Source: Acidimicrobiales bacterium (GTDB lineage Bacteria; Actinomycetota; Acidimicrobiia; Acidimicrobiales; JADJXE01). Taken from it: a stretch of 64,000 nucleotides of DNA. Each line of letters opens with the position of its first letter. Position 1 is the first letter of the stretch. The notes beneath the pieces are model-generated. The model searched no databases and was not told where the DNA came from. It saw only the letters and a program-made list of their open reading frames with translations. Where the stretch lies: assembly GCA_016716005.1 (NCBI GenBank), contig JADJXE010000001.1, positions 1,873,001 to 1,937,000 of the forward strand, in the 5' to 3' direction. The position numbers were made by a program, and so were the translations under genes. Positions 25,314-34,785 of the stretch are shown one piece after another.

Positions 25314-26741
25314 TCAGGGAAGCCAGGGGTGGTGCCAGCCGGCGAACCCCGCGGTGAGCCGATCGGCCTCGACGGGCCCCCACGACCCCGGGGCGTACGG
25401 GTGCACGGGGGGTGGCGAGTCGAGAAGGGGCTGCACGATCCGCCACGTCTCCTCCACGGTGTCCTCGCGGGCGAAGTTCTCCGGGTTGCCGGCCAGCGCC
25501 GCGCCCAGCAGCACCTGGTAGGCGGTCGGCAGCTCCGACGTCCGATCGCCCCACACCGTGTCGAGGTGGTACTCCTGCGGCACGACCGTCCGGGGGTCCA
25601 TGCCCTGGAGCGTGAGGCGGGTGCCCGGTGAGGGGTCGATCCGCAGCACGAGGTGGTTGGCCCCCGGCCGAGGGTGCCCCCGGGGCCGGAAGCCGAGCCG
25701 CGGAGGGTGCCGGAACACGATCCGCACCTCGGTCGCGCGCGTGGCCAGGGACTTGCCGGCCCGGATGAAGAACGGCACGCCCGACCACCGCCAGTTGTCG
25801 ATCTCGAGCCTGAGGGCGACGAAGGTCTCGGTGGTGGATCCGGGGGCCACGCCGGCCACGTCGAGGTAGCCCTGGTACTGCCCCCGCACGTAGTGCTGCG
25901 GGTCGGCCTCGTCCATGGCGCGGAACACGTCGGCCTTCCGGTTGCGCAGCGTGTCGGGGTCGTGCCCCTGCGGCGCCTCCATGGCGACGAAGGCCAGCAC
26001 CTGGAGCAGGTGGTTCTGGACGACGTCGCGGAGGGCTCCCACGGGGTCGTAGAAGTGGCCGCGGTCGGCGACCCCGAAGTCCTCGGCCATGGTGATCTGC
26101 ACCGCCTGCACGTGGTCGCGGTTCCACACCGGCTCGAGGACCTCGTTGGCGAACCGCAGCAAGAGGATGTCGTCGACCGGCATCTTCCCCAGGAAGTGGT
26201 CGATCCGGTAGAGCTGGTCCTCGTCGACGAGGGCGTGCAGCTGGGCGTCGAGCGCCCGGGCGGAGGCGAGGTCGTGCCCGAAGGGCTTCTCGACGACGAC
26301 GCGGGCCGACGCCGTGAGGCCGGCGTCGTGCAGCCCCTCCACCACCATCCCGAACAGCGACGGAGGCACCTGCAGGTAGAACACGGGCAGCCGGCAGCCG
26401 GCCAGCGCCTCGCCGACCCGCTGGTACGTCGCCGGGTCGCCGAAGTCGCCCTGGACGTAGCGCAGCTTGGCCAGCAGCCGCTCGACCACCTTGTGCTCGG
26501 GGTGCGGCTCGCCGGCGGCGATCGACTCGTGCGCCCGCTCGCGGAGCTCGTCGTCGGTCCAGGGGTCGACCGCCACCCCGACGACGAGCGCCGGCAGGCG
26601 GTTCACCCGCTCCAGCCGGTAGAGGGCGTCGAAGGTCATCTTCTTGGCCAGGTCGCCCGAGATGCCGAAGCTGACGAGGGCGTCGGCCGTGGGCCCCGAG
26701 AGGGGCGGGGTCGTGTCGGTCGACGGGTCGATCGTGGCCAC
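25314..26741 (-). CDS. zwf: Glucose-6-phosphate 1-dehydrogenase
   Basis: 475 residues, GTG 26741 with GAGGAG upstream and a TAGCCT -10 (complement of 26769-26774) about 27 nt before the start. Catalyses the first, NADP-dependent step of the pentose phosphate pathway. Motifs: FGISGDLAKKMTFDALYRL (nucleotide-binding), VVEKPFGHDL, RIDHFLGK with catalytic residues, and EVRIVFR. Length matches the family. It stands alone rather than with tal/opcA, and is divergent from the ligase gene. Confidence 0.93.
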   Translation of the reverse strand: MATIDPSTDTTPPLSGPTADALVSFGISGDLAKKMTFDALYRLERVNRLPALVVGVAVDPWTDDELRERAHESIAAGEPHPEHKVVERLLAKLRYVQGDFGDPATYQRVGEALAGCRLPVFYLQVPPSLFGMVVEGLHDAGLTASARVVVEKPFGHDLASARALDAQLHALVDEDQLYRIDHFLGKMPVDDILLLRFANEVLEPVWNRDHVQAVQITMAEDFGVADRGHFYDPVGALRDVVQNHLLQVLAFVAMEAPQGHDPDTLRNRKADVFRAMDEADPQHYVRGQYQGYLDVAGVAPGSTTETFVALRLEIDNWRWSGVPFFIRAGKSLATRATEVRIVFRHPPRLGFRPRGHPRPGANHLVLRIDPSPGTRLTLQGMDPRTVVPQEYHLDTVWGDRTSELPTAYQVLLGAALAGNPENFAREDTVEETWRIVQPLLDSPPPVHPYAPGSWGPVEADRLTAGFAGWHHPWLP

Positions 26742-26774
26742 CGGCGTCTCCTCGGTCGGGTCCGGGGCAGGCTA

Positions 26775-26850
26775 CGGCAGCGGGCCGCGACGCTGCGGGG
26801 CCGAGCAGACTGCGGCAGCGGGCCGCGACGCTGCGGGGCCGAGCAGACTG
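26775..26850. repeat. Exact 38-bp tandem duplication containing the ligase -10 element
   Basis: 26775-26812 and 26813-26850 are identical. Each copy ends GAGCAGACTG, and the CAGACT of the second copy sits six nt before the ligase GTG, so the duplication doubles the proximal promoter. It also sits beside the zwf -10. Confidence 0.9.
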
Positions 26851-26855
26851 CGGCC

Positions 26856-28379
26856 GTGCTCCTCGCGGACCTGGTCGCCACCTCCGACGCCGTGGCCGCC
26901 ACCCGATCCCGATCGGCCAAGGTGGCCGCCCTGGCCGAGCTGCTCCGGCTCCTCCCACCGGCCCAGGTGGCGCCGGCGGTCGGGATCCTCACCGGCAACC
27001 CGCGCCAGGGGCGGGTCGGGGTCGGCTGGGCGACGCTCGGCGGGCTCGACGTGCCCGCCGCGTCTGCACCGTCGCTGACCGTGGGCGACCTCGACCGCGC
27101 CCTCGACGAGATCGAGGCGACCACGGGGCCCCGGTCGGTCGAGCGCCGGCAGGCCGTGCTGCACGCGCTGCTGGCCGGGGCGACCGCGGCCGAGGCGCGC
27201 TTCGTGCGCCGGCTGCTCGTGGGCGAGCTCCGGCAGGGAGCGCTCGAAGGGCTGATGGCCGACGCCGTCGCCCGGGCCGCCGACGTGCCGCTGCCGCTGG
27301 TGCGCCGCGCCGCCATGCTCACCGGCGACCTCGGGCGCACCGCCGTGCTGGCGCTGGGCATGGGCGCGTCCGGGTTGTCCGACGTGGGGCTCGAGCTGCT
27401 CCGCCCGGTGCAGCCGATGCTGGCGGCCACCGCCCCCGACGTGGCCGGGGCCCTGGCCGACACCGGCCTCGCCTCGGTGGAGTGGAAGCTCGACGGGGCC
27501 CGGATCCAGGTGCACCGGGCCGGCGAGCAGGTCCGCGTCTTCACCCGCAACCTGAACGACGTGACCGACCGGCTCCCGGCGGTGGCCGCCGCGGTGCGGG
27601 CCCTGCCCGCCGACCGCCTGGTGCTCGACGGCGAGGCCATCGGCATCGACGACGAGGCCCGGCCGCGCCGCTTCCAGGACACCATGAGCACCTTCGGGCG
27701 CGACGAGGGCGACACCGCCGGCGGGCTGCGGGCCTTCTTCTTCGATGTGCTCCACGCCGACGGCAGCGACCTGGTCGACGCGCCGCTGCGCGAACGCCTC
27801 GCGGTGCTCGACGACGTGGCCGGAGGCCTCCGCGTGCCCTCGATCGAGACCGCCGACGCCGAGGTGGCGGCGGCGTTCCTCGGTGACGCGCTGGCACGGG
27901 GCCACGAGGGCGTGATGGTGAAGGGGCTCGACGCGAGCTACGACGCGGGGCGGCGAGGGGGCGCCTGGCGCAAGGTGAAGCCCGTCCGCACCCTCGACCT
28001 GGTGGTGCTGGCCGCCGAGTGGGGCCACGGCCGCCGCACCGGCTGGCTCTCCAACCTCCACCTCGGGGCCCGCGACCCGTCCGACGGGTCGTTCGTCATG
28101 GTGGGGAAGACCTTCAAGGGCCTCACCGACGCCCTGCTCACCTGGCAGACCGAGCACCTCCTCCGGCTCCGGATCGCCACCGACGGCCACACCGTGCACG
28201 TGCGGCCCGAGCTGGTGGTCGAGACGGCCCTCGACGGCGTGCAGGTGTCGCGCCGCTACCCGGGAGGGGTCGCGCTGCGCTTCGCCCGGGTGCGCTGCTA
28301 CCGGACCGACAAGGCCGCGGCCGACGCCGACACCATCGACGCCGTCCGGGCCCTGCTCGCCGGCGTCGACAGTCACTGA
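26856..28379 (+). CDS. ligB: ATP-dependent DNA ligase (LigB type)
   Basis: 507 residues, GTG 26856. Nick-sealing ligase using ATP. The adenylation lysine is in VEWKLDGARIQVH (KxDG motif I, about residue 211); downstream motifs include DGEAIGIDDEARP, FFFDVLHADG, EGVMVKGLDASYDAG and WRKVKPV (motif V). The N-terminal helical DNA-binding domain (residues 1-195) and C-terminal OB fold with KTFKGLTD are complete. Mycobacterial LigB has the same architecture. These are accessory to the essential NAD-dependent LigA. The promoter is tandemly duplicated. Confidence 0.93.
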   Translation: MLLADLVATSDAVAATRSRSAKVAALAELLRLLPPAQVAPAVGILTGNPRQGRVGVGWATLGGLDVPAASAPSLTVGDLDRALDEIEATTGPRSVERRQAVLHALLAGATAAEARFVRRLLVGELRQGALEGLMADAVARAADVPLPLVRRAAMLTGDLGRTAVLALGMGASGLSDVGLELLRPVQPMLAATAPDVAGALADTGLASVEWKLDGARIQVHRAGEQVRVFTRNLNDVTDRLPAVAAAVRALPADRLVLDGEAIGIDDEARPRRFQDTMSTFGRDEGDTAGGLRAFFFDVLHADGSDLVDAPLRERLAVLDDVAGGLRVPSIETADAEVAAAFLGDALARGHEGVMVKGLDASYDAGRRGGAWRKVKPVRTLDLVVLAAEWGHGRRTGWLSNLHLGARDPSDGSFVMVGKTFKGLTDALLTWQTEHLLRLRIATDGHTVHVRPELVVETALDGVQVSRRYPGGVALRFARVRCYRTDKAAADADTIDAVRALLAGVDSH

Positions 28380-28424
28380 GCGTGGTCGCTACGCTACGCG
28401 CAGGGACGGTCGAGGAGGTCGGGG

Positions 28425-30320
28425 ATGCACCGTCGACAGGGGATCCGTCGTGTCGCAGCGCCGCTCCTGGCGCTCGCCGTCCTGGGGTCGGTCGTGGCCA
28501 TGGCCGCGCCCGCGCTGGCCGACATCAGCCAGTTCCGGCTCGTCTCCCTGTGCACCGACGTCGACGACTTCGACGCCGGGCTGCGCACCTGGCGCGTCGA
28601 CAACAGCTCGGGCGCGCCCGCGACCGTCACCCTCAGGAACCAGGCCACCGGGCAGTCCGTCACCGAGACGGTCGGAACGGGTCAGAACGTCGTCAACGCC
28701 CCCGCGTCGCCGACCGGCCCGAACACCACCATCCTCACGGTGGAGGGCGAGCAGGGCCAGACCGTCAAGGCCTCGAACAACCGGGTGTGCGCATCGCTGA
28801 ACGGGAACGCCGTGTGCGACCCCGCCGCGAAGCAGACGACGATCACCTGGACCCTCGAGAACAACGACCCCAGCGCCTCCGCCAACGTGACCGGCACGAA
28901 CCCCACCGGGGTCTCGTTCAGCCCGCTGCCGGTGCCACCGCAGGGGTCGGCGACGGCCACCGAGGTGGTGCCCGGCCCCGCGACCCCCGGCACCCGCGCC
29001 CTCGAGGTGAGCGTGAACGTGGGAGGGATCGGCACCTCCCCCGACGCCACCGTGAACCTGAGCGCCTGCCAGGGCACGATCCCGCCCCAGCTGTCGTTCA
29101 CGTTCACCAAGACGGCCGACCGCACCACCGCCGAGGTGGGCGACACCGTCACGTACACCTACGCGGGCAGGAACACCAGCAGCGTGCCGCTGGAGGTGGT
29201 GCGCCTCGTCGACGACCGCCTCGGCATCTTCCTCGAGCGACCCGATCGCACGATCGTGCAGCCGGGCGCCTCGATCTCCGAGCAGGTCACCTACGTGGTC
29301 CGGTCGACGGATGCCGGCACCACGGTCGTCAACAACGCCGTCGTCACGGTGCGGGACCCGGACGACCCGTCCATCTCGGGACAGGGCACGGCGAGCGCGT
29401 CGGTGACGGTCGCCGATCTCCCGAACGCCCCGGTGGTGATCCGTGTCGACGGGCCCGACCGCATCGGCACGGCCGTCGACAGCTCACGCACCGCGTTCCC
29501 CGACGCCGGGTCGGCCCGAGCCGCTGTGCTCGCCCGCTCCGACCTCTTCCCCGACGCCCTGGCCGGCGTGCCCCTCGCGGTGGCCAAGCAGGGCCCGCTC
29601 CTGCTCACCACCCCCGAGGCGCTCTCCCCGGCCACCGAACGCGAGCTGCAGCGGGTGCTCCCGTCCGGGTCCACCGTCTACGTGCTCGGGGGCGAGGCCG
29701 CCGTGAGCACCCCCGTCGCGGCGCGCGTGCAGTCGCTCGGCTACACGGTGGTCCGCTTCGCGGGCACCGACCGCTACGAGACCGCGGTGCTCATCAGCCG
29801 TGACGGGCTCGGCGCGCCGTCGGTCTACCTGCTCGCCAGCGGGATCGACTTCCCCGACGCGCTGTCGGCCGGTGCAGCAGCAGCCCGCCAGAGCGGCGGT
29901 GTGCTGCTGTCGGCGGGCACCGCGCTGCCGGAGGTCACGGCCGCGTACCTGGCGTCGCGAGCCGGGGCGACCGTGACCGCCATCGGCGGACCGGCCGCTG
30001 CCGCGCTGCCCACCGCCCCCTCGGTGGTCGGCGCCGACCGGTACGAGACGGCCGTGCGCACCGCCGAGCGCTTCTTCACCGCCCCGCCGGTTGCCGGGAT
30101 CGCGTCCGGCGTCACGTTCCCCGACGGGCTCACCGGCGGTGCCGTGGTCGGCCGCTTCGGCGGGCCGATGCTGCTCACGAACCCGGTGGCGCTGCCGGCG
30201 ATCGTGGGCACCTACCTCCGATCGGCCCGGGCCTCGCTGGCAATCACGATCGTCTTCGGCGGTCCGGCCGCGGTGAGCGACGGCGTCGAGGCGCAGGTGG
30301 AGGCCACGCTGCGCGGCTAG
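28425..30320 (+). CDS. Exported CW_binding_2 protein with DUF11-like domain
   Basis: 631 residues, ATG 28425 after GAGGAGG; TACGCT (28390-28395) is the likely -10. Signal peptide 1-32 ends APALAD. Residues ~33-220 form beta-rich regions with NSSGAPATVTL and ENNDPSASANV; ~225-335 looks like a DUF11/CARDB-type Ig-like domain (TADRTTAEVGDTVTYTY). Residues ~345-631 hold three CW_binding_2 repeats, each with GPDR/GTDRYETA/GADRYETA and GG-x-AAVS caps. Probably a wall-attached surface protein. Its TAG stop shares CTAG with the stop of the opposite gene. Confidence 0.88.
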   Translation: MHRRQGIRRVAAPLLALAVLGSVVAMAAPALADISQFRLVSLCTDVDDFDAGLRTWRVDNSSGAPATVTLRNQATGQSVTETVGTGQNVVNAPASPTGPNTTILTVEGEQGQTVKASNNRVCASLNGNAVCDPAAKQTTITWTLENNDPSASANVTGTNPTGVSFSPLPVPPQGSATATEVVPGPATPGTRALEVSVNVGGIGTSPDATVNLSACQGTIPPQLSFTFTKTADRTTAEVGDTVTYTYAGRNTSSVPLEVVRLVDDRLGIFLERPDRTIVQPGASISEQVTYVVRSTDAGTTVVNNAVVTVRDPDDPSISGQGTASASVTVADLPNAPVVIRVDGPDRIGTAVDSSRTAFPDAGSARAAVLARSDLFPDALAGVPLAVAKQGPLLLTTPEALSPATERELQRVLPSGSTVYVLGGEAAVSTPVAARVQSLGYTVVRFAGTDRYETAVLISRDGLGAPSVYLLASGIDFPDALSAGAAAARQSGGVLLSAGTALPEVTAAYLASRAGATVTAIGGPAAAALPTAPSVVGADRYETAVRTAERFFTAPPVAGIASGVTFPDGLTGGAVVGRFGGPMLLTNPVALPAIVGTYLRSARASLAITIVFGGPAAVSDGVEAQVEATLRG

Positions 30321-31045
30321 CGGACGGGCTTCCGCTGCGACGCGGTGCGGCCCGCCGTCTCCGGGCCCACCCCGCCGGGCGGGCTGCGATCCTCGATCTC
30401 CCACGCGTGGTCGAGCACGTGCCAGGCGATCCGGCGGGCCGCGTAGCGAGGCGGCCAGCCCCGGTCGGTCGCCCCGCCGGCGCGGGCCGAGCGGAGGGCC
30501 TCGACGATGGCGCGACGGCGCGCCGCGGTGGCCCCGACACCTCCGGGCGCCGAGGGCGCCGGGGGGCGGAGGCCGAGCTTGCGGGCGTAGGCCACCTCGG
30601 CCTCGACCACGTGGGCGGCGATCGCGTCGCGATCCCTGCCCCCGCCACGGGGCCCCTTGCGGAGCTCGGCAGGGGCCGCGGCGACCACCTCGTCGAACAC
30701 CCGCCACGAGGCGTCGACCAGGGCGGCCAGCCGCCGGGCCTCGGCCGCGGTGAGCGGCTCGAGGTCGCGTGCCGCGACCTCACCGGGTGCCCCGAAGTCG
30801 GTGGTGGCCGAACCGGGCAGTCGCTCGACCACCTCGAACCGCGCGCCGGGGGCGAACCGCACGCCGGCCGTGCTCGCCACGACGGCGTAGCGGGCCGACG
30901 CCGCGGCCAGGGCCTCGACGGCCCGCTCCTCGTCCCGGCCGGACCGGCACCAGCCCGGCCAGTCGAGGGCCGACGCGAACACGCGCCGCTTCCCCGCCTC
31001 GATCGCGACCGCGACCGCCGGGCGCCCTGCTGCTGGCCCCGTCAC
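30317..31045 (-). CDS. DinB-superfamily-like hypothetical protein
   Basis: 242 residues, GTG 31045 in a GTGA overlap with the HAD gene. An N-terminal region with FASALDWPGWCRSGRDEERA and FGAPGEVAARDLEPL is followed by helices carrying HVVEAEVAYARKLG and AWHVLDHAWEIEDR, whose histidines match the metal-binding pattern of DinB/YfiT four-helix proteins. Actinobacterial proteins of this type are uncharacterised; mycothiol-dependent transferases share the fold. It is the last gene of a three-gene operon with HAD and amidohydrolase genes. Confidence 0.72.
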   Translation of the reverse strand: MTGPAAGRPAVAVAIEAGKRRVFASALDWPGWCRSGRDEERAVEALAAASARYAVVASTAGVRFAPGARFEVVERLPGSATTDFGAPGEVAARDLEPLTAAEARRLAALVDASWRVFDEVVAAAPAELRKGPRGGGRDRDAIAAHVVEAEVAYARKLGLRPPAPSAPGGVGATAARRRAIVEALRSARAGGATDRGWPPRYAARRIAWHVLDHAWEIEDRSPPGGVGPETAGRTASQRKPVR

Positions 31046-31833
31046 CCGCCGAGCATGCCAGCGCCGCGCCCGGGCCGTCGGGTATCCGGGTCCGCGCCCC
31101 GGGGTCGGGTGGTCACCGTGCCGAGCAAACCGGCACGCCGACCCCCGGGTCCGCCGAGCAGCAGGTGCTCGACGGTGAGGACATCGAGCGAGGGCAGCAC
31201 CACGTGGGCCGAACCGACCAGCGCCGGGTCGGTGCCGGGCTCGGGCACGGCGACGCACCGCATCCCCGCCGCGACCGCCGCGGCGACGCCGGCCGGCGAG
31301 TCCTCGACGGCCGTGCACGCTCCCGGGTCGACGCCGAGCAGGGCGGCGGCCACCAGGTACACCTCGGGATCGGGCTTGCCCCTCACCAGGTCCTGGGCCG
31401 AGGAGACCGCCGCGAACCGCTCGCCCACGCCGAGCCGCTGCAGGGCGGCGTCGATCACCTCGAGGGTGGACGACGAGGCGACGCCCAGCGGCACGCCCAG
31501 CGAGCCGGCGACGTCCAGCGCGTGCCGGGCCCCGGCCACCGGCCGGCCCCGCGTCCGGATCGCGTGCACCACCCCGTCGACCAGGCGGCGCTCGACGACC
31601 GCCGGCGGCGGCTCGGCCCAGGGCCGGAGCCGGTACCAGTGGGCGACCACCTCGCCGACCCGGAGCCCGAGCGTCTGGCGGCAGAGGTCGTCGTCGAGGT
31701 CGATGCCCACCGAGGCGAACACCTCCTGCTCCACCTCGCGCCAGAAGGGCTCGGAGTCGACGAGCACGCCGTCGAGGTCGAACACCACCGCCGCCGGCCG
31801 GCGGGCCAGGCCTGCGGCCGGGGCGTCGCTCAC
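31042..31833 (-). CDS. HAD-family phosphatase (beta-phosphoglucomutase-like)
   Basis: 263 residues, GTG 31833 overlapping the amidohydrolase stop. HAD motifs: VVFDLDGVLVDSE (motif I, Asp nucleophile), VASSSTLEVI (motif II), GKPDPEVYL (motif III Lys) and AVEDSPAGVAAA (motif IV), with a helical cap after motif I. This places it in the GS1/beta-phosphoglucomutase-like subgroup, acting on a small phosphorylated metabolite. The last ~30 residues (Arg/Gly-rich) extend past the fold. Confidence 0.88.
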   Translation of the reverse strand: MSDAPAAGLARRPAAVVFDLDGVLVDSEPFWREVEQEVFASVGIDLDDDLCRQTLGLRVGEVVAHWYRLRPWAEPPPAVVERRLVDGVVHAIRTRGRPVAGARHALDVAGSLGVPLGVASSSTLEVIDAALQRLGVGERFAAVSSAQDLVRGKPDPEVYLVAAALLGVDPGACTAVEDSPAGVAAAVAAGMRCVAVPEPGTDPALVGSAHVVLPSLDVLTVEHLLLGGPGGRRAGLLGTVTTRPRGADPDTRRPGRGAGMLGG

Positions 31834-33596
31834 GCCGGCGCCGGCTGCGGCCCCCGGAGGAGACGACCGGGCGCGTCGCCGGTGGGCTGCCCGTCGACGA
31901 AGGTGACCACCCCGGCCTTGATCGTCGAGCGGTACCCCTCGGCTCGCTGGATCAGCCGGCGTCCGCCGGCCGGCAGGTCGTGGACGATCTCCGGTGGGTG
32001 GCACGCCAGCGAGCCGAGCTCGATCAGGTTGAGGTCGGCGAGGTGGCCGGGGGCGACGACCCCGCGGTCGTACCAGCCGAGGTGGCGGGCGTTGCGCTGG
32101 GTGTGCCCGTGCACGAGCCACTCGATCGGGAAGGTGCGGCCGGAGCCGGGGCCGGGGCCGGGGTCGCGGTTGCGGCCCCAGAGCACCAGCGACGAGGTCG
32201 TGAAGCTGGCGTCGCAGATGGCCCCGCAGTGCGCACCGGCGTCGGACAGGCCGAAGAGGGCGTGGGGCGACGCCAGCATCTCGCCGACGTCGTCGAGGCT
32301 GCGGTGGGCGAAGTTGAACAGCGGGAGGTACAGCAGCTGGCGGCCGCCCCGCCGCAGCAGCGTGTCGTACGTGAGGCCCGCGGCCGGGAGGCCGAGCCGG
32401 GCCGCGTCGGCCCCGACCGAGCGGGCCGGGTCGAGCCGGTAGTCGACCGGGTCGTCGAGCACGAAGAACAGGTCGAAGCTCCCGCAGATCTGCCGGAAGA
32501 GGCCGTCGGGCAGGCGGTCGAGGAGCTCGGCGTGCTCGGCCAGCACCCGGGAGCGGCGCTCCGGGTCGCGCAGCGCGGGCACCCGCTCGTCGAGGGGCAG
32601 GGCGGCGACCTCGGCGTACGACCGGCAGGCGACGAACGGGTTCGCGCTGCCCTCCAGCCCGAGCAGCACGCCGATGGGGCGGGGCGCCACCTGCGCCTTC
32701 AGGGGAAGGCCCTCCGCGGCGAGCTCGGCGACCCGCCCGAACAGCTGCCTCCACCGCTCGGGGGCGTGGAAGGGCTGCTGCACGGTGAACGAGAGCGGCC
32801 GGCCGCTGGCCCGCACCAGCTGCTCCATCAGCCCGAGCTCGGCGTCGGCGAGCTCGTCGTCGGTGGTCTGGTAGCAGTCGGAGATCAGCTGGATGACGCC
32901 GCGGCCCCGCTGGCGCAGCACCTCGGCGACGGCGAGCAGCTCGTCGGCGCCCGCGGTGAGGGTGGGGATGCGAGCCCCGTCGCGGGTGCGGTGCACCTCG
33001 GTGCGCGACGTGGCGAAGCCGACGGCACCGGCGTCCACCGCCTCGCCCACGAGGAGGGCGAGGCGGGCCAGCTCGGCACCGGTCGGACGCTCGGCGTGGT
33101 CGGCGCCGCGCTCGCCCATCACGTAGGTGCGCAGGGCGGCGTGGGGCACGTGCACCCCGAGGTCGACGGTGTGGGGCCGGCGATCGAGCGCGTCGAGGTA
33201 CTGGGGGAACGTCTCCCAGTCCCACGTGAGCCCCTCGGCCAGGGCCGTGCCGGGGATGTCCTCCACCCCTTCGAGCAGGCCGATCAGCCAGTCGTGCCGG
33301 TCGGTACGGGCCGGGGCGAACCCGACGCCGCAGTTGCCCATCGCGAGCGTGGTCACGCCGTGCACCGACGACGGCGCGAGCACCGGGTCCCAGGTGGCCT
33401 GGCCGTCGAAGTGGGTGTGGATGTCGACGAAGCCGGGGGTGACGGTCAGCCCCTCGGCGTCGATCTCCCGGTCGCCGCCCTCGTCCACCTCGCCGACCGC
33501 GGTGATCAGCCCGTCGGTGACGGCGACGTCGCCGGTGAACGCAGGCGCTCCGGTGCCGTCGACGATCGTGCCGTGGCGGATGACGAGGTCGGCCAT
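31830..33596 (-). CDS. N-acyl-D-amino-acid deacylase family amidohydrolase
   Basis: 588 residues, ATG 33596. Metal-dependent amidohydrolase: ADLVIRHGTIVDGTGAPAF opening, DIHTHFDGQATWD with the HxH metal pair, a late SDAGAHCGAICD block with the metal Asp, and the C-terminal GVVAPGHLADLNLI turn. This pattern fits the D-aminoacylase/dihydroorotase-like group (COG3653), which releases D-amino acids or related products; the substrate is not determinable. First gene of a coupled operon with HAD and DinB-like genes. Confidence 0.85.
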   Translation of the reverse strand: MADLVIRHGTIVDGTGAPAFTGDVAVTDGLITAVGEVDEGGDREIDAEGLTVTPGFVDIHTHFDGQATWDPVLAPSSVHGVTTLAMGNCGVGFAPARTDRHDWLIGLLEGVEDIPGTALAEGLTWDWETFPQYLDALDRRPHTVDLGVHVPHAALRTYVMGERGADHAERPTGAELARLALLVGEAVDAGAVGFATSRTEVHRTRDGARIPTLTAGADELLAVAEVLRQRGRGVIQLISDCYQTTDDELADAELGLMEQLVRASGRPLSFTVQQPFHAPERWRQLFGRVAELAAEGLPLKAQVAPRPIGVLLGLEGSANPFVACRSYAEVAALPLDERVPALRDPERRSRVLAEHAELLDRLPDGLFRQICGSFDLFFVLDDPVDYRLDPARSVGADAARLGLPAAGLTYDTLLRRGGRQLLYLPLFNFAHRSLDDVGEMLASPHALFGLSDAGAHCGAICDASFTTSSLVLWGRNRDPGPGPGSGRTFPIEWLVHGHTQRNARHLGWYDRGVVAPGHLADLNLIELGSLACHPPEIVHDLPAGGRRLIQRAEGYRSTIKAGVVTFVDGQPTGDAPGRLLRGPQPAPA

Positions 33597-33799
33597 GGTC
33601 CCCCCGGGGGTCGACACCGTTCGGTGGCTGGCGGGTTCACGCTGGCACGGATCCCGGCCGCCCGCCACCCGCGGCGCCCCTTCCGTCCGCCACCCGCGGC
33701 GGCCCCGGCCGCCCGCCACCCGCCACCCGCCGCAGCGCCCCCACCGTTCGCGGGCGGTGAACCGCACCCTTCGCCCAGGTATCCCTAGGCTCCACCGTC
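33597..33799. other. Divergent intergenic region with CGCCACCCGC repeats
   Basis: 203 bp between divergent starts. The middle holds several irregular copies of CGCCACCCGC separated by Gly/Pro-codon-like GC-rich sequence; no ORF is supported. The right end contains the promoter of the aldo-keto reductase. Confidence 0.6.
33786..33791 (+). promoter_or_regulatory. -10 element (TAGGCT) for the aldo-keto reductase
   Basis: TAGGCT ends eight nt before ATG 33800; no ribosome binding site is visible, so a leaderless transcript is likely. Confidence 0.6.
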
Positions 33800-34765
33800 A
33801 TGGAGATGACGTACCGCCGGCTCGGCCGCACCGGCCTGCAGGTGAGCACCCTCTCGTTCGGCTCGTGGGTGACCTTCGGCAACCAGCTCGACACCGGACT
33901 CGCCCGCGACTGCCTCGCCGCGGCGTACGAGCGGGGCGTGAACCTGTTCGACAACGCCGAGGTCTACGCCGGCGGCGAGTCGGAGCGGATCATGGGGCAG
34001 GCCATCGCCGACCTCGGGTGGCCCCGGTGGTCGTACGTGATCACCACCAAGCTCTTCTGGGGCATCCACGACGCCGTCAACATGCGGAGCACCCTGAACC
34101 GCACGTACCTGCTCCAGGCCCTCGACGGCTCGCTCGAGCGGCTGGGCCTCGACTTCGTCGACATCGTGTACTGCCACCGGGCCGATCCCGACACGCCCAT
34201 CGAGGAGACCACCTGGGCGATGAGCGACCTGATCGCCTCGGGCAAGGCCCGGTACTGGGGCACCTCGGAGTGGCCCGCGGACTCGATCCGGGCGGCGTGG
34301 GAGATTGCCGAGCGCCACCACCTGCACAAGCCCGTGGTGGAGCAGCCGCAGTACCACCTGCTCGAGCGACGCCGGGTCGAGCGCGAGTACGCCCGGCTCT
34401 ACGACGACATCGGCATCGGCCTCACCACGTGGAGCCCCCTGGCGTCGGGGCTGCTCACCGGGAAGTACGCCGGCGGCGTCCCCGACGGGAGCCGGGCCGC
34501 CCTCCCCGGGTACGAGTGGCTGCGCGACCGGCTCGTCGACCCGGCCGACAACGAGCGCGTCGGCCGCCTCGCCGCGGTGGCCGGCGAGCTCGCTTGCTCG
34601 CTCGCGCAGCTGGCCATCGCCTGGTGCGCCCGGAACCCCCACGTGTCCAGCGTGATCACCGGCGCCAGCCGGCCCGAGCAGGTGACCGAGAACATGGGCG
34701 CCCTCGACGTCATCCCCCTGCTCGACGCCGAGGTGCTGGCCCGGATCGACGACGCCGTGCGGTGA
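33800..34765 (+). CDS. Aldo/keto reductase (KCNAB/YghZ-like)
   Basis: 321 residues, probably leaderless. NADPH-dependent TIM-barrel reductase. The catalytic tetrad is visible: Asp and Tyr in [15 protein letters not shown], Lys in VITTKLFWG and His in YCHRADPD. The [16 protein letters not shown] and [17 protein letters not shown] blocks belong to the voltage-gated potassium channel beta-subunit/YghZ group, which reduces aldehydes such as methylglyoxal. The PPK2 gene follows directly. Confidence 0.9.
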   Translation: MEMTYRRLGRTGLQVSTLSFGSWVTFGNQLDTGLARDCLAAAYERGVNLFDNAEVYAGGESERIMGQAIADLGWPRWSYVITTKLFWGIHDAVNMRSTLNRTYLLQALDGSLERLGLDFVDIVYCHRADPDTPIEETTWAMSDLIASGKARYWGTSEWPADSIRAAWEIAERHHLHKPVVEQPQYHLLERRRVEREYARLYDDIGIGLTTWSPLASGLLTGKYAGGVPDGSRAALPGYEWLRDRLVDPADNERVGRLAAVAGELACSLAQLAIAWCARNPHVSSVITGASRPEQVTENMGALDVIPLLDAEVLARIDDAVR

Positions 34766-34785
34766 CGGCGGCAACGGAGGACGAC

